This document shows positions 1 to 8,746 of a stretch of DNA of 64,000 bases, piece after piece (position 1 is the first letter of the stretch; every line of letters starts with the position of its first letter). The stretch covers positions 3,630,127-3,694,126 of the forward strand of contig NC_007510.1 of NCBI RefSeq assembly GCF_000012945.1. Direction: 5' to 3'. The position numbers and the translations under genes are program-made. Under the pieces are notes generated by a model. The model ran no database searches, was not told the DNA's origin, and saw nothing but the letters and a program-made list of their open reading frames with translations. The DNA comes from Burkholderia lata. Its GTDB lineage: Bacteria; Pseudomonadota; Gammaproteobacteria; Burkholderiales; Burkholderiaceae.

Positions 1-107
1 ATCTGGTCGACGGCTTCGTCGAGGCCGCGCTGTGGCCGATCGCGAGCCACCTGCTGCTGATGCCGCAACGCCGCCCGGTCGATCCGGACGATACGCGCCC
101 TATCTGA
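1..107 (+). CDS. mreD: MreD, C-terminal end (partial)
   Basis: Only the last 34 codons are in the window, ending at TGA 105-107. The readable tail starts LVDGFVEAALWPIASHLL and ends with a short polar segment. The call rests mainly on position: mreB-mreC-mreD-mrdA-rodA is the standard order, and mrdA and rodA follow here on the same strand. MreD is an integral membrane part of the rod-shape (elongasome) complex. The sequence itself shows only the end of a hydrophobic helix, so the identity is inferred from context. Confidence 0.7.
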   Translation, partial: LVDGFVEAALWPIASHLLLMPQRRPVDPDDTRPI

Positions 108-221
108 GCCAGGGGCCTGCCTTGAATACCCGCCGCCTCCACGCCCGCCGCGCGCCGCGCTTCGGGGCGGCACCTCGCCCGCGCCCGCTCGGCGCGCGCG
201 GGCCAGATCGCTCCTAATCGC

Positions 222-2507
222 ATGACCGAATTCAACGACACCCAACAGCAGCTCTCGAAGTTCCGCCTGCGCGTCGCGGCGGCGGGCGTGTTCGTGTTCG
301 TCTGCTTCGGGCTGCTCGCGAGCCGTTTCTTCTACCTGCAGTTGATGCAGCACGGCAAATACGCGCTGCAGGCCGAGGAAAACCGCATCTCCGTCGCGCC
401 GATCGTGCCGAACCGCGGGATCATCACCGACCGCAACGGCGTGATCCTCGCGAAGAACTATTCGGCCTATACGCTCGAGATCACGCCGTCGAAGCTCGAC
501 GACACGCTCGACAACACGATCGACAAGCTGTCCGAGATCATCCCGATCGACGCGCGCGACCGCCGCCGCTTCAAGAAGCTGCAGGAAGACTCGAAGAACT
601 TCGAGAGCCTGCCGATCCGCACCCGGCTCACCGACGCCGAAGTCGCGCGCTTCACCGCGCAGCGCTTCCGCTTCCCCGGCGTCGACGTGCGCGCGCGGCT
701 GTTCCGGCAATATCCGCTCGGCACGACGGCCGCGCACGTGATCGGCTACATCGGCCGGATCTCGAAGCGCGACCAGGATCGCATCGACGCGATGAGCGAC
801 GACAACGACAGCGATCAGGAAAACTACGATCCGCGCCGCGACGCGAACAACTACAAGGGCACCGACTACATCGGCAAGATCGGCGTCGAGCAGAGCTACG
901 AGACCGAGCTGCACGGGCTGACGGGCTTCGAGGAAGTCGAGGTGACGGCCGGCGGCCGGCCGGTACGCACGCTGTCGCGCACGCAGGCGACGCCCGGCAA
1001 CAACCTCGTGCTGTCGCTCGACATCGGGCTGCAGCAGGTCGCCGAGCAGGCGTTCGCCGGCAAGCGCGGCGCGCTGGTCGCGATCGAGCCGAAGACGGGC
1101 GACGTGCTCGCGTTCGTGTCGTCGCCGAGCTTCGACCCGAACTCGTTCGTCGACGGCATCGACCAGCAGACCTGGGACGAGCTGAACAACTCGACCGACA
1201 AGCCGCTCCTGAACCGCCCGCTGCACGGCACCTACCCGCCCGGCTCGACGTACAAGCCGTTCATGGCGCTCGCCGGCCTGACGCTCGGCAAGCGCACGCC
1301 GGGCTGGGGCTTCCAGGATCCCGGCTACTTCACGTTCGGCGGCCACACGTTCCGCAACGACGTGCGCTCGGGCCAGGGCTGGGTCGACATGAACAAGGCG
1401 ATCATGGTGTCGAACGACACCTACTTCTACATGCTCGCGCGCGATCTCGGCGTGAACTCGATCGCGAACTTCATGAAGCCGTTCGGCTTCGGCCAGATCA
1501 CCGGGATCGACATCCAGGGCGAAGCGCGCGGGATCCTGCCGTCGACCGACTGGAAGAAGAAGGCGTTCAAGAAGGCCGCGCAGCAGAAGTGGTTCGACGG
1601 CGAGACGATCAGCCTCGGGATCGGCCAGGGCTACAACTCGTTCACGATCCTGCAGCTCGCGCACGCGACCGCGACGCTCGCGAACAACGGCGTCGTGATG
1701 AAGCCTCACCTCGTGAAGGAAGTCGAGGATCCGATCTCGCGCGGGCGCCACCTGACCGTGCCGAAGGAAAGCGAAGTGATCCCGCTCAAGCAGGCCGACA
1801 TCGACGTCGTGAAGCGCGGGATGGAGAACGTGATCGAGAACCCGTCCGGCACCGCGTACAAGGTGTTCCGCGGCGCGCCGTACCTCGCCGCCGGCAAGAC
1901 CGGTACCGCACAGGTGTTCTCGCTGCAAGGCTCCAACTACAAGGGCCACCTGCTCGCCGAGCACCTGCGCGACCACGCGCTGTTCATCGCGTACGCGCCG
2001 GTCGACCATCCGCAGATCGCCGTCGCGCTGGTCGTCGAGAACGGCGGCTGGGGGGCGCAGGCCGCCGGCCCGATCGCGCGCCGCGTGCTCGACTTCTACC
2101 TCATCGACCGCCAGAAACCGGAGAACGAGGCCGCGGCCGTGGCTGCCGCGGCGTCGGCGACCGAACCGATCAACGCGCCGGTGATCGGCGACGCGAACAA
2201 GCCTGCTGGCGTCGCGGCTGGCTTCACGGCGCTGCCGCAGCCGGTCGTGCCGACCGCGGCCAGCGCGGCGGAAGCGGCATCGGCCGCAGCGGCCTCCGAA
2301 GCGTCGGCTGCCGCCGCCGCGAGCGCTGCCACGGCGGCCAATGCCAGTGCCGCTGCGCCAAGGGCCGCGAGCCTGCCGCCGATCCGGCGCCCGCACCGGC
2401 CACGCCGGCCCGCCAGCGACGCGCAGCCGCTCGTCGCCACGCCGCGCGACGACAATCACCGTGCCACGGCCCCCGCGAAGGCGGCGGACGCCGGCACCGC
2501 TCATTAA
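222..2507 (+). CDS. mrdA: Penicillin-binding protein 2 (peptidoglycan D,D-transpeptidase MrdA)
   Basis: Transpeptidase that cross-links peptidoglycan during cylindrical growth with RodA and the Mre proteins; anchored in the inner membrane with a periplasmic domain. One N-terminal membrane helix lies at about residues 20-40, followed by the PBP dimer domain and the transpeptidase domain. The three catalytic motifs are visible: STYK with the active serine at residue 342, SND at about 397-399, and KTG at about 559-561. At 761 aa it is longer than the E. coli enzyme (about 630 aa) because of a low-complexity Ala/Ser tail from about residue 630, ending in a basic Pro/Arg stretch. rodA follows after 11 bases, so the two are co-transcribed. 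Confidence 0.97.
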   Translation: MTEFNDTQQQLSKFRLRVAAAGVFVFVCFGLLASRFFYLQLMQHGKYALQAEENRISVAPIVPNRGIITDRNGVILAKNYSAYTLEITPSKLDDTLDNTIDKLSEIIPIDARDRRRFKKLQEDSKNFESLPIRTRLTDAEVARFTAQRFRFPGVDVRARLFRQYPLGTTAAHVIGYIGRISKRDQDRIDAMSDDNDSDQENYDPRRDANNYKGTDYIGKIGVEQSYETELHGLTGFEEVEVTAGGRPVRTLSRTQATPGNNLVLSLDIGLQQVAEQAFAGKRGALVAIEPKTGDVLAFVSSPSFDPNSFVDGIDQQTWDELNNSTDKPLLNRPLHGTYPPGSTYKPFMALAGLTLGKRTPGWGFQDPGYFTFGGHTFRNDVRSGQGWVDMNKAIMVSNDTYFYMLARDLGVNSIANFMKPFGFGQITGIDIQGEARGILPSTDWKKKAFKKAAQQKWFDGETISLGIGQGYNSFTILQLAHATATLANNGVVMKPHLVKEVEDPISRGRHLTVPKESEVIPLKQADIDVVKRGMENVIENPSGTAYKVFRGAPYLAAGKTGTAQVFSLQGSNYKGHLLAEHLRDHALFIAYAPVDHPQIAVALVVENGGWGAQAAGPIARRVLDFYLIDRQKPENEAAAVAAAASATEPINAPVIGDANKPAGVAAGFTALPQPVVPTAASAAEAASAAAASEASAAAAASAATAANASAAAPRAASLPPIRRPHRPRRPASDAQPLVATPRDDNHRATAPAKAADAGTAH

Positions 2508-2518
2508 CGGAGAAAGGC

Positions 2519-3667
2519 ATGCAATTCGACAAGCGCGCCTGGCTCGACAAGATCAAGCAGATGTTCGCGGGCTTCGACCGCCCGCTCGCCCTCATCGTGT
2601 TCCTGCTGCTGTGCGTCGGCATCGTCACGCTGTACAGCGCGGCGATCGACATGCCGGGTCGCGTCGAGGACCAGTTGCGCAACATCCTGCTGACGTTCGT
2701 GCTGATGTGGGTGATCGCCAACATCCCGCCCACGACGCTGATGCGCTTCGCGGTCCCGCTCTACACGTTCGGAGTCGCGCTATTGGTCGCGGTCGCGTTG
2801 TTCGGGATGACCAAGAAGGGCGCGAAGCGCTGGCTGAACGTCGGCGTCGTGATCCAGCCGTCGGAAATCCTCAAGATCGCGACACCGCTGATGCTCGCGT
2901 GGTACTACCAGCGCCGCGAAGGCGGGCTGCGCTGGTACGACTTCATCGCCGCGTTCGGGATCCTGCTGGTACCGGTCGGGCTGATCGCGAAGCAGCCCGA
3001 CCTCGGCACGGGCCTGCTCGTGTTCGCGGCCGGCTTCTTCGTGATCTATCTCGCCGGCCTGTCGTTCAAGCTGATCGTGCCGGTGCTCGTCGCGGGCGTG
3101 ATCGCGGTCGGCTCGATCGCCGTGTTCGAAGAGCGCATCTGCCAGCCCGAAGTGCAGTGGCCGCTGATGCACGATTACCAGAAGCACCGCGTGTGTACGC
3201 TGCTCGATCCGACTTCCGACCCGCTCGGCAAGGGCTTCCACACGATCCAGGCCGTGATCGCGATCGGCTCGGGCGGCGTGCTCGGCAAGGGCTACCTGAA
3301 AGGCACGCAGGCGCACCTCGAATTCATTCCGGAGAAGCACACCGACTTCATCTTCGCGGTGTTCTCCGAGGAATGGGGGCTCGCCGGCGGGCTCGTGCTG
3401 CTGACGCTGTACATGGCGCTGATCGCGCGCGGGCTCTATATCGCCGCGCAGGGCGCGACACTGTTCGGCCGCCTGCTTGCGGGCTCGCTCACGCTCGCGT
3501 TCTTCGTCTACGCGTTCGTCAACATCGGGATGGTGAGCGGCGTGCTGCCGGTCGTCGGCGTGCCGCTGCCGTTCATGAGTTATGGCGGCACCGCGCTCAC
3601 GACGCTCGGCATCGCGATCGGGATGATCATGAGCGTCGGGCGGCAGCGGCGGTTGATGAAGAGCTGA
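2519..3667 (+). CDS. rodA: Rod shape-determining protein RodA (SEDS glycosyltransferase)
   Basis: SEDS-family peptidoglycan polymerase that works with PBP2 in lateral wall growth; a polytopic inner-membrane protein. The 382-residue product has the usual length and many hydrophobic helices. The family signature near the end, LPFMSYGGTALTTLGIAIG, is intact. The start is the ATG at 2519, preceded by an AGAAAGG ribosome-binding site 11 bases after mrdA. A much longer reading of this frame runs back into mrdA and is a GC-rich artefact. A strong terminator follows at once, so this is the last gene of the mre/mrd operon. Confidence 0.97.
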   Translation: MQFDKRAWLDKIKQMFAGFDRPLALIVFLLLCVGIVTLYSAAIDMPGRVEDQLRNILLTFVLMWVIANIPPTTLMRFAVPLYTFGVALLVAVALFGMTKKGAKRWLNVGVVIQPSEILKIATPLMLAWYYQRREGGLRWYDFIAAFGILLVPVGLIAKQPDLGTGLLVFAAGFFVIYLAGLSFKLIVPVLVAGVIAVGSIAVFEERICQPEVQWPLMHDYQKHRVCTLLDPTSDPLGKGFHTIQAVIAIGSGGVLGKGYLKGTQAHLEFIPEKHTDFIFAVFSEEWGLAGGLVLLTLYMALIARGLYIAAQGATLFGRLLAGSLTLAFFVYAFVNIGMVSGVLPVVGVPLPFMSYGGTALTTLGIAIGMIMSVGRQRRLMKS

Positions 3668-3691
3668 CCGCGCGGCACGCACCGCACAAAG

Positions 3692-3719
3692 AAAAACGGC
3701 GCCTCGGCGCCGTTTTTTT
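3692..3719. terminator. Bidirectional intrinsic terminator between rodA and the Sel1 gene
   Basis: A hairpin with arms AAAAACGGCGCC and GGCGCCGTTTTT around a 2-base loop has T runs in both directions. It sits between two convergent genes and can end both transcripts. Confidence 0.9.
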
Positions 3720-3767
3720 CGACCGCGCAACGCGATCGCGGCCGCACTTCGCCGCACCGCCCCCCGC

Positions 3768-4544
3768 TCACGGCGGTGGCGCGTGCACCCCACCCGGCTC
3801 CGTGCCGGCACCCGATGCCGGCCCCTGTGCCTTCAGCCGCGCACTCAGTTCCTTGAATTTCATCCCGGCCGTCTCGTCGCCCTGCGCGGCGGCGGCCGCG
3901 TAATACGCCCGCGCGATGTTCAGGTTCTGCGCGACCCCGTCGCCGCCGCGCTCGTAGAACGACGCGGTCACGTACTGCGCGGTCGGCTCGCCGGCGTCGG
4001 CCGCCTGCTTGTACCACGTGAACGCCTGCCGGTTGTCGCGCGGCGTGCCGCGCCCGTCGAGGAACTGGTTCGCGAGCGACAGCTCGGCCTGCACATGCCC
4101 CTGCTTCGCCGCCCGCAGGAACCAGCGGTGCGCTTCGGCCGGATCGCGCGCGACGAACTCGCCGTCGTCGAACATCCGGCCGTACACGTACTGCGCATGC
4201 GACATGTTCGCGTCGGCCGCGCGCTTCAGCCAGCGCAACCCTTCGTCGACGTTCGCGGTCACGCCTTCGCCCGTCAGCAGCATCATCGCGTAGTTGAATT
4301 GCGCGAGACGGTCGCCGCGTTCGGCCGCGTCGTGGAACTGCACCAGCGCCGCACGATAATCGCCGGCGTTGTAGTCGGCGACCGCCGATTGCGTCTCGTG
4401 CGACGGATCGGGCTTCGCTTGCGGCGCACCCTGCGCGGCGGCCGCGATCCACACGACCCACAGGCCGAGCATCGCGCCGACCTGCCCGCGCCGCCCGGTC
4501 ACACCCCGCGCGCGCCCACGGCACGCGCCATCGCCACCGTTCAT
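3768..4544 (-). CDS. Sel1-repeat (TPR-like) secreted protein
   Basis: A protein of 258 residues made of about four to five Sel1-like repeats (for example AQFNYAMMLLTGEGV, AQYVYGRMFDDGEFV, AELSLANQFLDGRGT, AQYVTASFYERGGDG). Such repeats form helical solenoids used for protein-protein contacts. A hydrophobic segment near residues 25-40, MLGLWVVWIAAAAQGAPQA, reads as a signal peptide, so an internal ATG at about 4472 is an alternative start. The ATG at 4544 overlaps the stop of the aldolase gene by four bases (ATGA), which argues for translational coupling and for the longer form. The partner and precise role are unknown. Confidence 0.8.
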   Translation of the reverse strand: MNGGDGACRGRARGVTGRRGQVGAMLGLWVVWIAAAAQGAPQAKPDPSHETQSAVADYNAGDYRAALVQFHDAAERGDRLAQFNYAMMLLTGEGVTANVDEGLRWLKRAADANMSHAQYVYGRMFDDGEFVARDPAEAHRWFLRAAKQGHVQAELSLANQFLDGRGTPRDNRQAFTWYKQAADAGEPTAQYVTASFYERGGDGVAQNLNIARAYYAAAAAQGDETAGMKFKELSARLKAQGPASGAGTEPGGVHAPPP

Positions 4545-5326
4545 GACCGTACCTCCTGCAGCGCCTGCCGCGTGGCACGCAACAGCCAGCTGACGTCGGC
4601 CGACAGCGTGATCATCCGGTAGCCGGCCTCGCGATACTGGCGCGCGGCCGCCGTATCGCCCGCGAAGATGCCGACCGCGACACCGGCCTGCCGGCCGGCC
4701 GCGAGCACGCGCGCCATCGCGGTTTCGACATCCGGGTGGCGGATGTCGCCGAGATGCCCGAGGCTCGCCGCGAGATCGGCCGGGCCGACGAACAGGCAGT
4801 CGACGCCGGGCAGCGCCGCAATCCGCTCGACTTCGTCGACGCCGCGCGCCGATTCGATCTGCACGATCACCGCGACCTGCGCATTCGCCGTCTGCACGTA
4901 ATCGCGGCGCATGCCGAACGCCGCCGCGCGCACCATGCCCGCGACGCCGCGCAGCCCGTCCGGCGAATCGGGCGACGGATAACGCGTGAGCCGCACCGCA
5001 TGCACGGCATCGTCCGGTGTCTCGATACCGGGAAACATCAGCGTGCGTGCGCCTGCATCGAGCGCGCGCTTCACGAGCCACGGCTCGCGCGCCGGCACGC
5101 GCACGACGGGCTCACTCGGCAGATGGGCGGCGGCGATCGCGCGCAACTGCGATGCAACATCGCGGCTGTCGTTCGGCGCGTGCTCCATGTCGATGCAGAG
5201 CCAGTCGTAGCCGGCATGCGCGAGCGCTTCCGCGGCCGACTCGCTGCCGAGCGACAGCCACAGGCCGTACAGCGGCTCGTCGCCGTCGCGCAGGCGTTGT
5301 TTGAGGGAATTGGTGAGCGTGCTCAT
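4541..5326 (-). CDS. HpcH/HpaI family aldolase
   Basis: Class II, metal-dependent aldolase of the HpcH/HpaI family (261 aa), which cleaves 4-hydroxy-2-oxo acids such as 4-hydroxy-2-oxoheptanedioate or 2-dehydro-3-deoxyglucarate to pyruvate and an aldehyde. Family landmarks are visible: WLCIDMEHAPND, the IQIES metal-binding glutamate, and LFVGPADLAASLG. The start is the ATG at 5326 (MSTLTNSLKQ), with an AGGAGG-like site just upstream; the open frame runs further up without a good site. No pathway genes lie beside it, so the exact substrate cannot be told. It is coupled to the Sel1 gene. Confidence 0.9.
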   Translation of the reverse strand: MSTLTNSLKQRLRDGDEPLYGLWLSLGSESAAEALAHAGYDWLCIDMEHAPNDSRDVASQLRAIAAAHLPSEPVVRVPAREPWLVKRALDAGARTLMFPGIETPDDAVHAVRLTRYPSPDSPDGLRGVAGMVRAAAFGMRRDYVQTANAQVAVIVQIESARGVDEVERIAALPGVDCLFVGPADLAASLGHLGDIRHPDVETAMARVLAAGRQAGVAVGIFAGDTAAARQYREAGYRMITLSADVSWLLRATRQALQEVRS

Positions 5327-5635
5327 CGATACGGCCTCCTGGACGGAACGGCAATCGAACGGGACAAGCAACGGGCAAAGCGGAGCGCGACACGCCGGGC
5401 AGCGATGCACGGCGGCGCCAGGACCGGGCCCTGGAACGTTAGTCGGCTATGGGCGGCCGATCTGACAGCGCCGGCCGCACGACTCGCGCACGGCAGCGTT
5501 TTTCGGCGCCACGCAACGATCATAGCGCGGCGTTACGCGAAATGTGGGAACGGACGGGGAGCGAGGCGGGACGAGGCCGCGGGGTGCGGCATCAGGCAGC
5601 CCGCGCCGGCTGGCGGGGCTGCCGGGAAGGCGGGA
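5327..5635. other. Intergenic region between aldolase start and queD end
   Basis: A 309-base stretch without a gene. It must hold the aldolase promoter (leftward) and the 3' end of the que transcript. A GC-rich inverted repeat at 5595-5623 (GGCAGCCC and GGGCTGCC, 13-base spacer) just after queD could end that transcript, although no U run follows. Nothing else was recognised. Confidence 0.5.
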
Positions 5636-6088
5636 TCAGCGGCCGGGCTGGCGCTCGACGTCGGCCCAGCAGTTCGGCGTTTCGTACAGGCGCACGCGCT
5701 CGAGCCGCAGGTTCACGCCATAGTGCGCGTCGTACACGTTCGCGAGGATGTCGAACGCGATCGCCGCGAGGTTCTCGACGGTCGGAATCCGGTCGATCAC
5801 GACCGTCTTGTGGTCGGCCATCTGCTCGAGGAACGAGCGCACGACGTCGTCGCGCGCATAGACCAGGAACGCGTGGTCCCACTTGCCGACCAGGTGCTCC
5901 ATCGCGAGCGCCTTCACGTCGGCGAAATCCATCACCATGCCGCGGTCGGGCGCCCCCTCGGTATCGACGAGATCGCCGCGCAGCGTGACTTCGAGCACAT
6001 AGCGATGGCCATGCAGGTTCCGGCACTGGCTGCGGTGATCGGGAATGCGGTGGCCCGCGTCGAATTCGAGTTTTCGGGTAATCAGCAC
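5636..6088 (-). CDS. queD: 6-carboxy-5,6,7,8-tetrahydropterin synthase QueD
   Basis: Converts 7,8-dihydroneopterin triphosphate to 6-carboxytetrahydropterin, the second step towards preQ0 and queuosine in tRNA. The 150-residue protein carries the zinc-binding HGH motif (NLHGHRYVLEV) with the nearby catalytic cysteine (QCRN), and the FADVKAL segment of the PTPS fold. The start appears to be GTG at 6088 (MLITRKLEFDAGH), 18 bases after queE. It closes a queC-queE-queD cluster, all leftward. Confidence 0.95.
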   Translation of the reverse strand: MLITRKLEFDAGHRIPDHRSQCRNLHGHRYVLEVTLRGDLVDTEGAPDRGMVMDFADVKALAMEHLVGKWDHAFLVYARDDVVRSFLEQMADHKTVVIDRIPTVENLAAIAFDILANVYDAHYGVNLRLERVRLYETPNCWADVERQPGR

Positions 6089-6106
6089 GATGTCAAAAGC
6101 CGGGGC

Positions 6107-6739
6107 TCAGGGAATGTTCAGATATTTGTGGGTCTGCATCGACAGCCGCCACTGCGGATGACGCTTGCACCAGTCGATCGCGAGCTTCGTATTGAGGTCG
6201 CGCGACGGGCCGTCCATCGGCTGGACGAGGTAATACTCGAAGTCGAGCTTCGCGTAGTCGGCCAGCCGCTGGTTGTCCTGCGGGATCACGACCTTCAGCT
6301 CGTTGCCCTTCGTGACGACGAGCGGCGCGTCAGCCTTCGGGCTCACGCAGATCCAGTCGATCGATTCGAGCACCGGCAGCGAGCCGTTGGTCTCGATCGC
6401 GATTTCGAAGCCGGCCGCGTGCAGCGCGTCGACGAGCGGCTGGTCGAGCTGCAGCATCGGCTCGCCGCCCGTGCAGACGACGAAGCGGTGCGCCTCGCCC
6501 TCCGGCCACAGGCCGGCGATCGTCGCGACGAGCGCTTCGGCGTCCTTGAACTTGCCGCCGTTCTCGCCGTCGGTGCCGACGAAGTCGGTATCGCAGAAGC
6601 GGCACACGGCCTCCGCACGATCCTCTTCGCGGCCCGACCACAGGTTGCAGCCGGCGAACCGGCAGAACACGGCCGGCCGGCCCGCGTTCGCGCCCTCGCC
6701 CTGCAACGTGTAGAAAATTTCCTTGACCGCGTAAGTCAT
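6107..6739 (-). CDS. queE: 7-carboxy-7-deazaguanine synthase QueE (radical SAM)
   Basis: Radical SAM enzyme that contracts 6-carboxytetrahydropterin to 7-carboxy-7-deazaguanine. The iron-sulfur cluster cysteines are spaced CX14CX2C (AGC, 14 residues, CRFC) instead of the usual CX3CX2C. This is the variant known from the Burkholderia multivorans enzyme, so it is a lineage trait and not damage. The substrate-binding TLQGEG motif is at residues 11-16 and GGEPMLQ lies in the middle. Length is 210 aa with an ATG start. It lies between queC (75-base gap) and queD (18-base gap). Confidence 0.96.
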   Translation of the reverse strand: MTYAVKEIFYTLQGEGANAGRPAVFCRFAGCNLWSGREEDRAEAVCRFCDTDFVGTDGENGGKFKDAEALVATIAGLWPEGEAHRFVVCTGGEPMLQLDQPLVDALHAAGFEIAIETNGSLPVLESIDWICVSPKADAPLVVTKGNELKVVIPQDNQRLADYAKLDFEYYLVQPMDGPSRDLNTKLAIDWCKRHPQWRLSMQTHKYLNIP

Positions 6740-6814
6740 CGTGCTTCGTCCGGCTCGCGCCGCTCGTTGTCGATCAGAATCCGTTAATCACCAGGCGCCG
6801 CCGTTGCTGCTGCA

Positions 6815-7549
6815 TCACAGCGGCGCTTCGGTCACCCGCTCGCCCTTCAGGTAGGCCTCGTAGCCGCGCTTGCGCAGCTTGCAGGCCGGGCATTCGCCGC
6901 AGCCGAAACCCCAGTCGTGCAGTTCCGCGCGCTCGCCCACGTAGCACGTGTGCGTCTCGACGCGGATCAGTTCGACGAGCGCTTCGCCGCCGAGCTGCTC
7001 GGCGAGCTGCCACGTCTGTGCCTTGTCGAGCCACATCAGCGGCGTCTCGAGCACGACGCGCGTATCCATCCCGAGGTTCAGCGCGACCTGCAGCGCCTTC
7101 ATCGTGTCGTCGCGGCAATCGGGGTAGCCCGAGAAATCGGTCTCGCACATCCCGCCGACCAGCACCCGCAGCCCGCGGCGATAGGCGATCGCCGCGGCGA
7201 TCGTCATGAACATCAGGTTGCGGCCCGGCACGAACGTGTTCGGCAGGCCGTTCGCCGCCGTCTCGATCTCGATCGTGCGCGTCATCGCGGTATCGCTGAT
7301 CGCGCCGAGCACCGACAGGTCGATCATGTGATCGTCGCCGAGTCGGTCCGACCACGCGGGAAAGTCACGCTTCAGCGCTTCGCGCACGCCTTCGCGACAT
7401 TCGAGCTCGACGCGATGGCGCTGGCCGTAATCGAAGCCGAGCGTCTCGACCGTCTGGTAGCGTTCGAGGGCCCATGCCACGCACGTGGCCGAGTCCTGCC
7501 CGCCGGAAAACAACACGAGCGCGCCGTCTTTAGCGTCTGTCCGAATCAC
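6815..7549 (-). CDS. queC: 7-cyano-7-deazaguanine (preQ0) synthase QueC
   Basis: ATP-dependent enzyme that turns 7-carboxy-7-deazaguanine into preQ0 with ammonia. The ATP PP-loop is visible as [10 protein letters not shown] at about residues 14-23, and the C-terminal zinc site as [14 protein letters not shown]. Length 244 aa is normal. The start is a GTG at 7549 with GGAG seven bases upstream. It is first in the queC-queE-queD cluster. The GTP cyclohydrolase that supplies the pathway is not in the window. Confidence 0.96.
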   Translation of the reverse strand: MIRTDAKDGALVLFSGGQDSATCVAWALERYQTVETLGFDYGQRHRVELECREGVREALKRDFPAWSDRLGDDHMIDLSVLGAISDTAMTRTIEIETAANGLPNTFVPGRNLMFMTIAAAIAYRRGLRVLVGGMCETDFSGYPDCRDDTMKALQVALNLGMDTRVVLETPLMWLDKAQTWQLAEQLGGEALVELIRVETHTCYVGERAELHDWGFGCGECPACKLRKRGYEAYLKGERVTEAPL

Positions 7550-7907
7550 CGTGATACTCCGTGAATGTGTAGGCTCGCGTCGCGCTGCGCCCCGGGGCCG
7601 GCTGCCGCCGGGCGGCCCGACGCGTGCCGGCCTGGGCCGGCTCGACCAGTATAGGCAGCGGAATCGGCCGCGAACGCGGCGGAGCGCTTATACCGCCCAT
7701 CGCGCGGCATCGTTGCCGCGCGCCACGGCGGCGCCACGCTGGCAGCCTGCCGTGCGCATGAAGCGATGCGCTAAGTTATTGAGCGGACACGGATTTTATC
7801 ATGCCCTCACGAACACTGCCGGGCACGCCGCCTCACGCCACACATCACGCAAACCCCACCACAAACGAAAAACCCCAAGAACCTTCCGATTCTTGGGGTT
7901 TTAATTC
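7550..7907. other. Intergenic region upstream of queC
   Basis: A gene-free stretch between queC and tRNA-Phe, both leftward. It holds the tRNA terminator at its right end. A TATACT box reads leftward at 7648-7653 without a convincing -35 partner; it could serve queC. No preQ1 riboswitch fold was recognised. Confidence 0.4.
7868..7901 (-). terminator. Intrinsic terminator of tRNA-Phe
   Basis: Leftward hairpin with 12-base arms (AAACCCCAAGAA at 7870-7881 on the plus strand, pairing with 7890-7901), an 8-base loop and a U run. It starts six bases after the tRNA 3' end. Confidence 0.92.
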
Positions 7908-7983
7908 TGGTGGCCTGGGTCGGAATCGAACCAACGACACGCGGATTTTCAATCCGCTGCTCTACCAACTGAGCTACCGGGCC
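7908..7983 (-). tRNA. tRNA-Phe (GAA)
   Basis: A 76-base cloverleaf starting GGCCCGGTAGCTCAG and ending in an encoded CCA. The anticodon loop reads TTGAAAA with anticodon GAA. The acceptor stem has one C-A mismatch at the fifth pair; the D, anticodon and T stems are complete. Confidence 0.97.
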
Positions 7984-8044
7984 AACGAAGAAGAGAAAGT
8001 ATAGCGACCCTTCTTCACTTGAGCAAGTGCTTTCGCAAAATATT

Positions 8045-8746
8045 TTATATGGCGCCTTCGGACGGCTTCTTGCCGAGCTCGACACCGAGCTGCTTGAGCT
8101 TGCGATACAGGTGCGTGCGCTCGAGGCCCGTCTTCTCCGCGACACGCGTCATGCTGCCGTTTTCGCGCGCGAGGTGATATTCGAAGTACGCACGCTCGAA
8201 CGCATCGCGCGCTTCGCGCAACGGGATGTCGAACGGGATCGCAGCCGTCTGGCCCGCGAGGCCGAGTGCCGAAGCCATGTCGTCGCCGAGCGTCGGCAGC
8301 GCGGCCGCGGACGCAACCGCCGCGGGCCCTGCCGCCTGCCCTGCACCGGCCTTCGCCGCCGCGTTCGCGGACACCGGCGCCGCGCCGCGTGCGAGACCGT
8401 GCTCGACGGACTTCAGCAGCTTCTGCAGCGCGATGGGCTTCTCGAGGAAATCGAGCGCGCCGATCTTCGTCGCCTCGACGGCCGTATCGATCGTCGCGTG
8501 CCCGGACATCATGATCACGGGCATCGTCAGCAGCCCTTGCGCCGCCCACTCCTTGAGCAACGTCACGCCGTCGGTATCGGGCATCCAGATATCGAGCAGC
8601 ACGAGATCGGGCGCCTGATTCAACCGGTATTCCCGCGCGGCCTGCGCGTTCTCCGCCGCCTCGACGACATGTCCTTCATCGCTGAGGATCTCCGAGAGCA
8701 ATTCCCGGATGCCCATTTCATCATCTACCACCAGGATGGTTGCCAT
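8045..8746 (-). CDS. NtrX-like response regulator lacking the AAA+ domain
   Basis: Two-component response regulator (233 aa). The N-terminal receiver domain has the acidic pair DD at residues 8-9, the phosphoacceptor Asp at residue 52 (LLDIWMPD) and the conserved lysine in LEKP. The C-terminus is a Fis-type helix-turn-helix ending GLERTHLYRKLKQLG. Between them lies only an Ala-rich linker, where NtrX and NtrC proteins carry a sigma-54-activating AAA+ domain. It therefore cannot drive sigma-54 promoters in the NtrC way and probably acts as a conventional DNA-binding regulator. Its ATG follows the kinase stop directly. Orthologues in B. cenocepacia have, as I recall, been called EsaR and linked to envelope stress; I am not certain of that. 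Confidence 0.93.
   Translation of the reverse strand: MATILVVDDEMGIRELLSEILSDEGHVVEAAENAQAAREYRLNQAPDLVLLDIWMPDTDGVTLLKEWAAQGLLTMPVIMMSGHATIDTAVEATKIGALDFLEKPIALQKLLKSVEHGLARGAAPVSANAAAKAGAGQAAGPAAVASAAALPTLGDDMASALGLAGQTAAIPFDIPLREARDAFERAYFEYHLARENGSMTRVAEKTGLERTHLYRKLKQLGVELGKKPSEGAI

Noticed and set aside
1589-2518. Upstream extension of the rodA frame across mrdA
   Set aside because: Arg/Gly-rich nonsense translation in another frame of mrdA; rodA has its own ATG and ribosome-binding site at 2519.
6107-6739. QueE with damaged radical SAM motif
   Set aside because: The CX14CX2C spacing is the known Burkholderia variant.
7550-7907. preQ1 riboswitch upstream of queC
   Set aside because: No fold or conserved A-rich tail was recognised; the only clear hairpin is the tRNA-Phe terminator.
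8045-8746. Frameshift or deletion in an NtrX gene
   Set aside because: Receiver and HTH domains are intact and joined by an in-frame linker; the short form is likely natural in this lineage.
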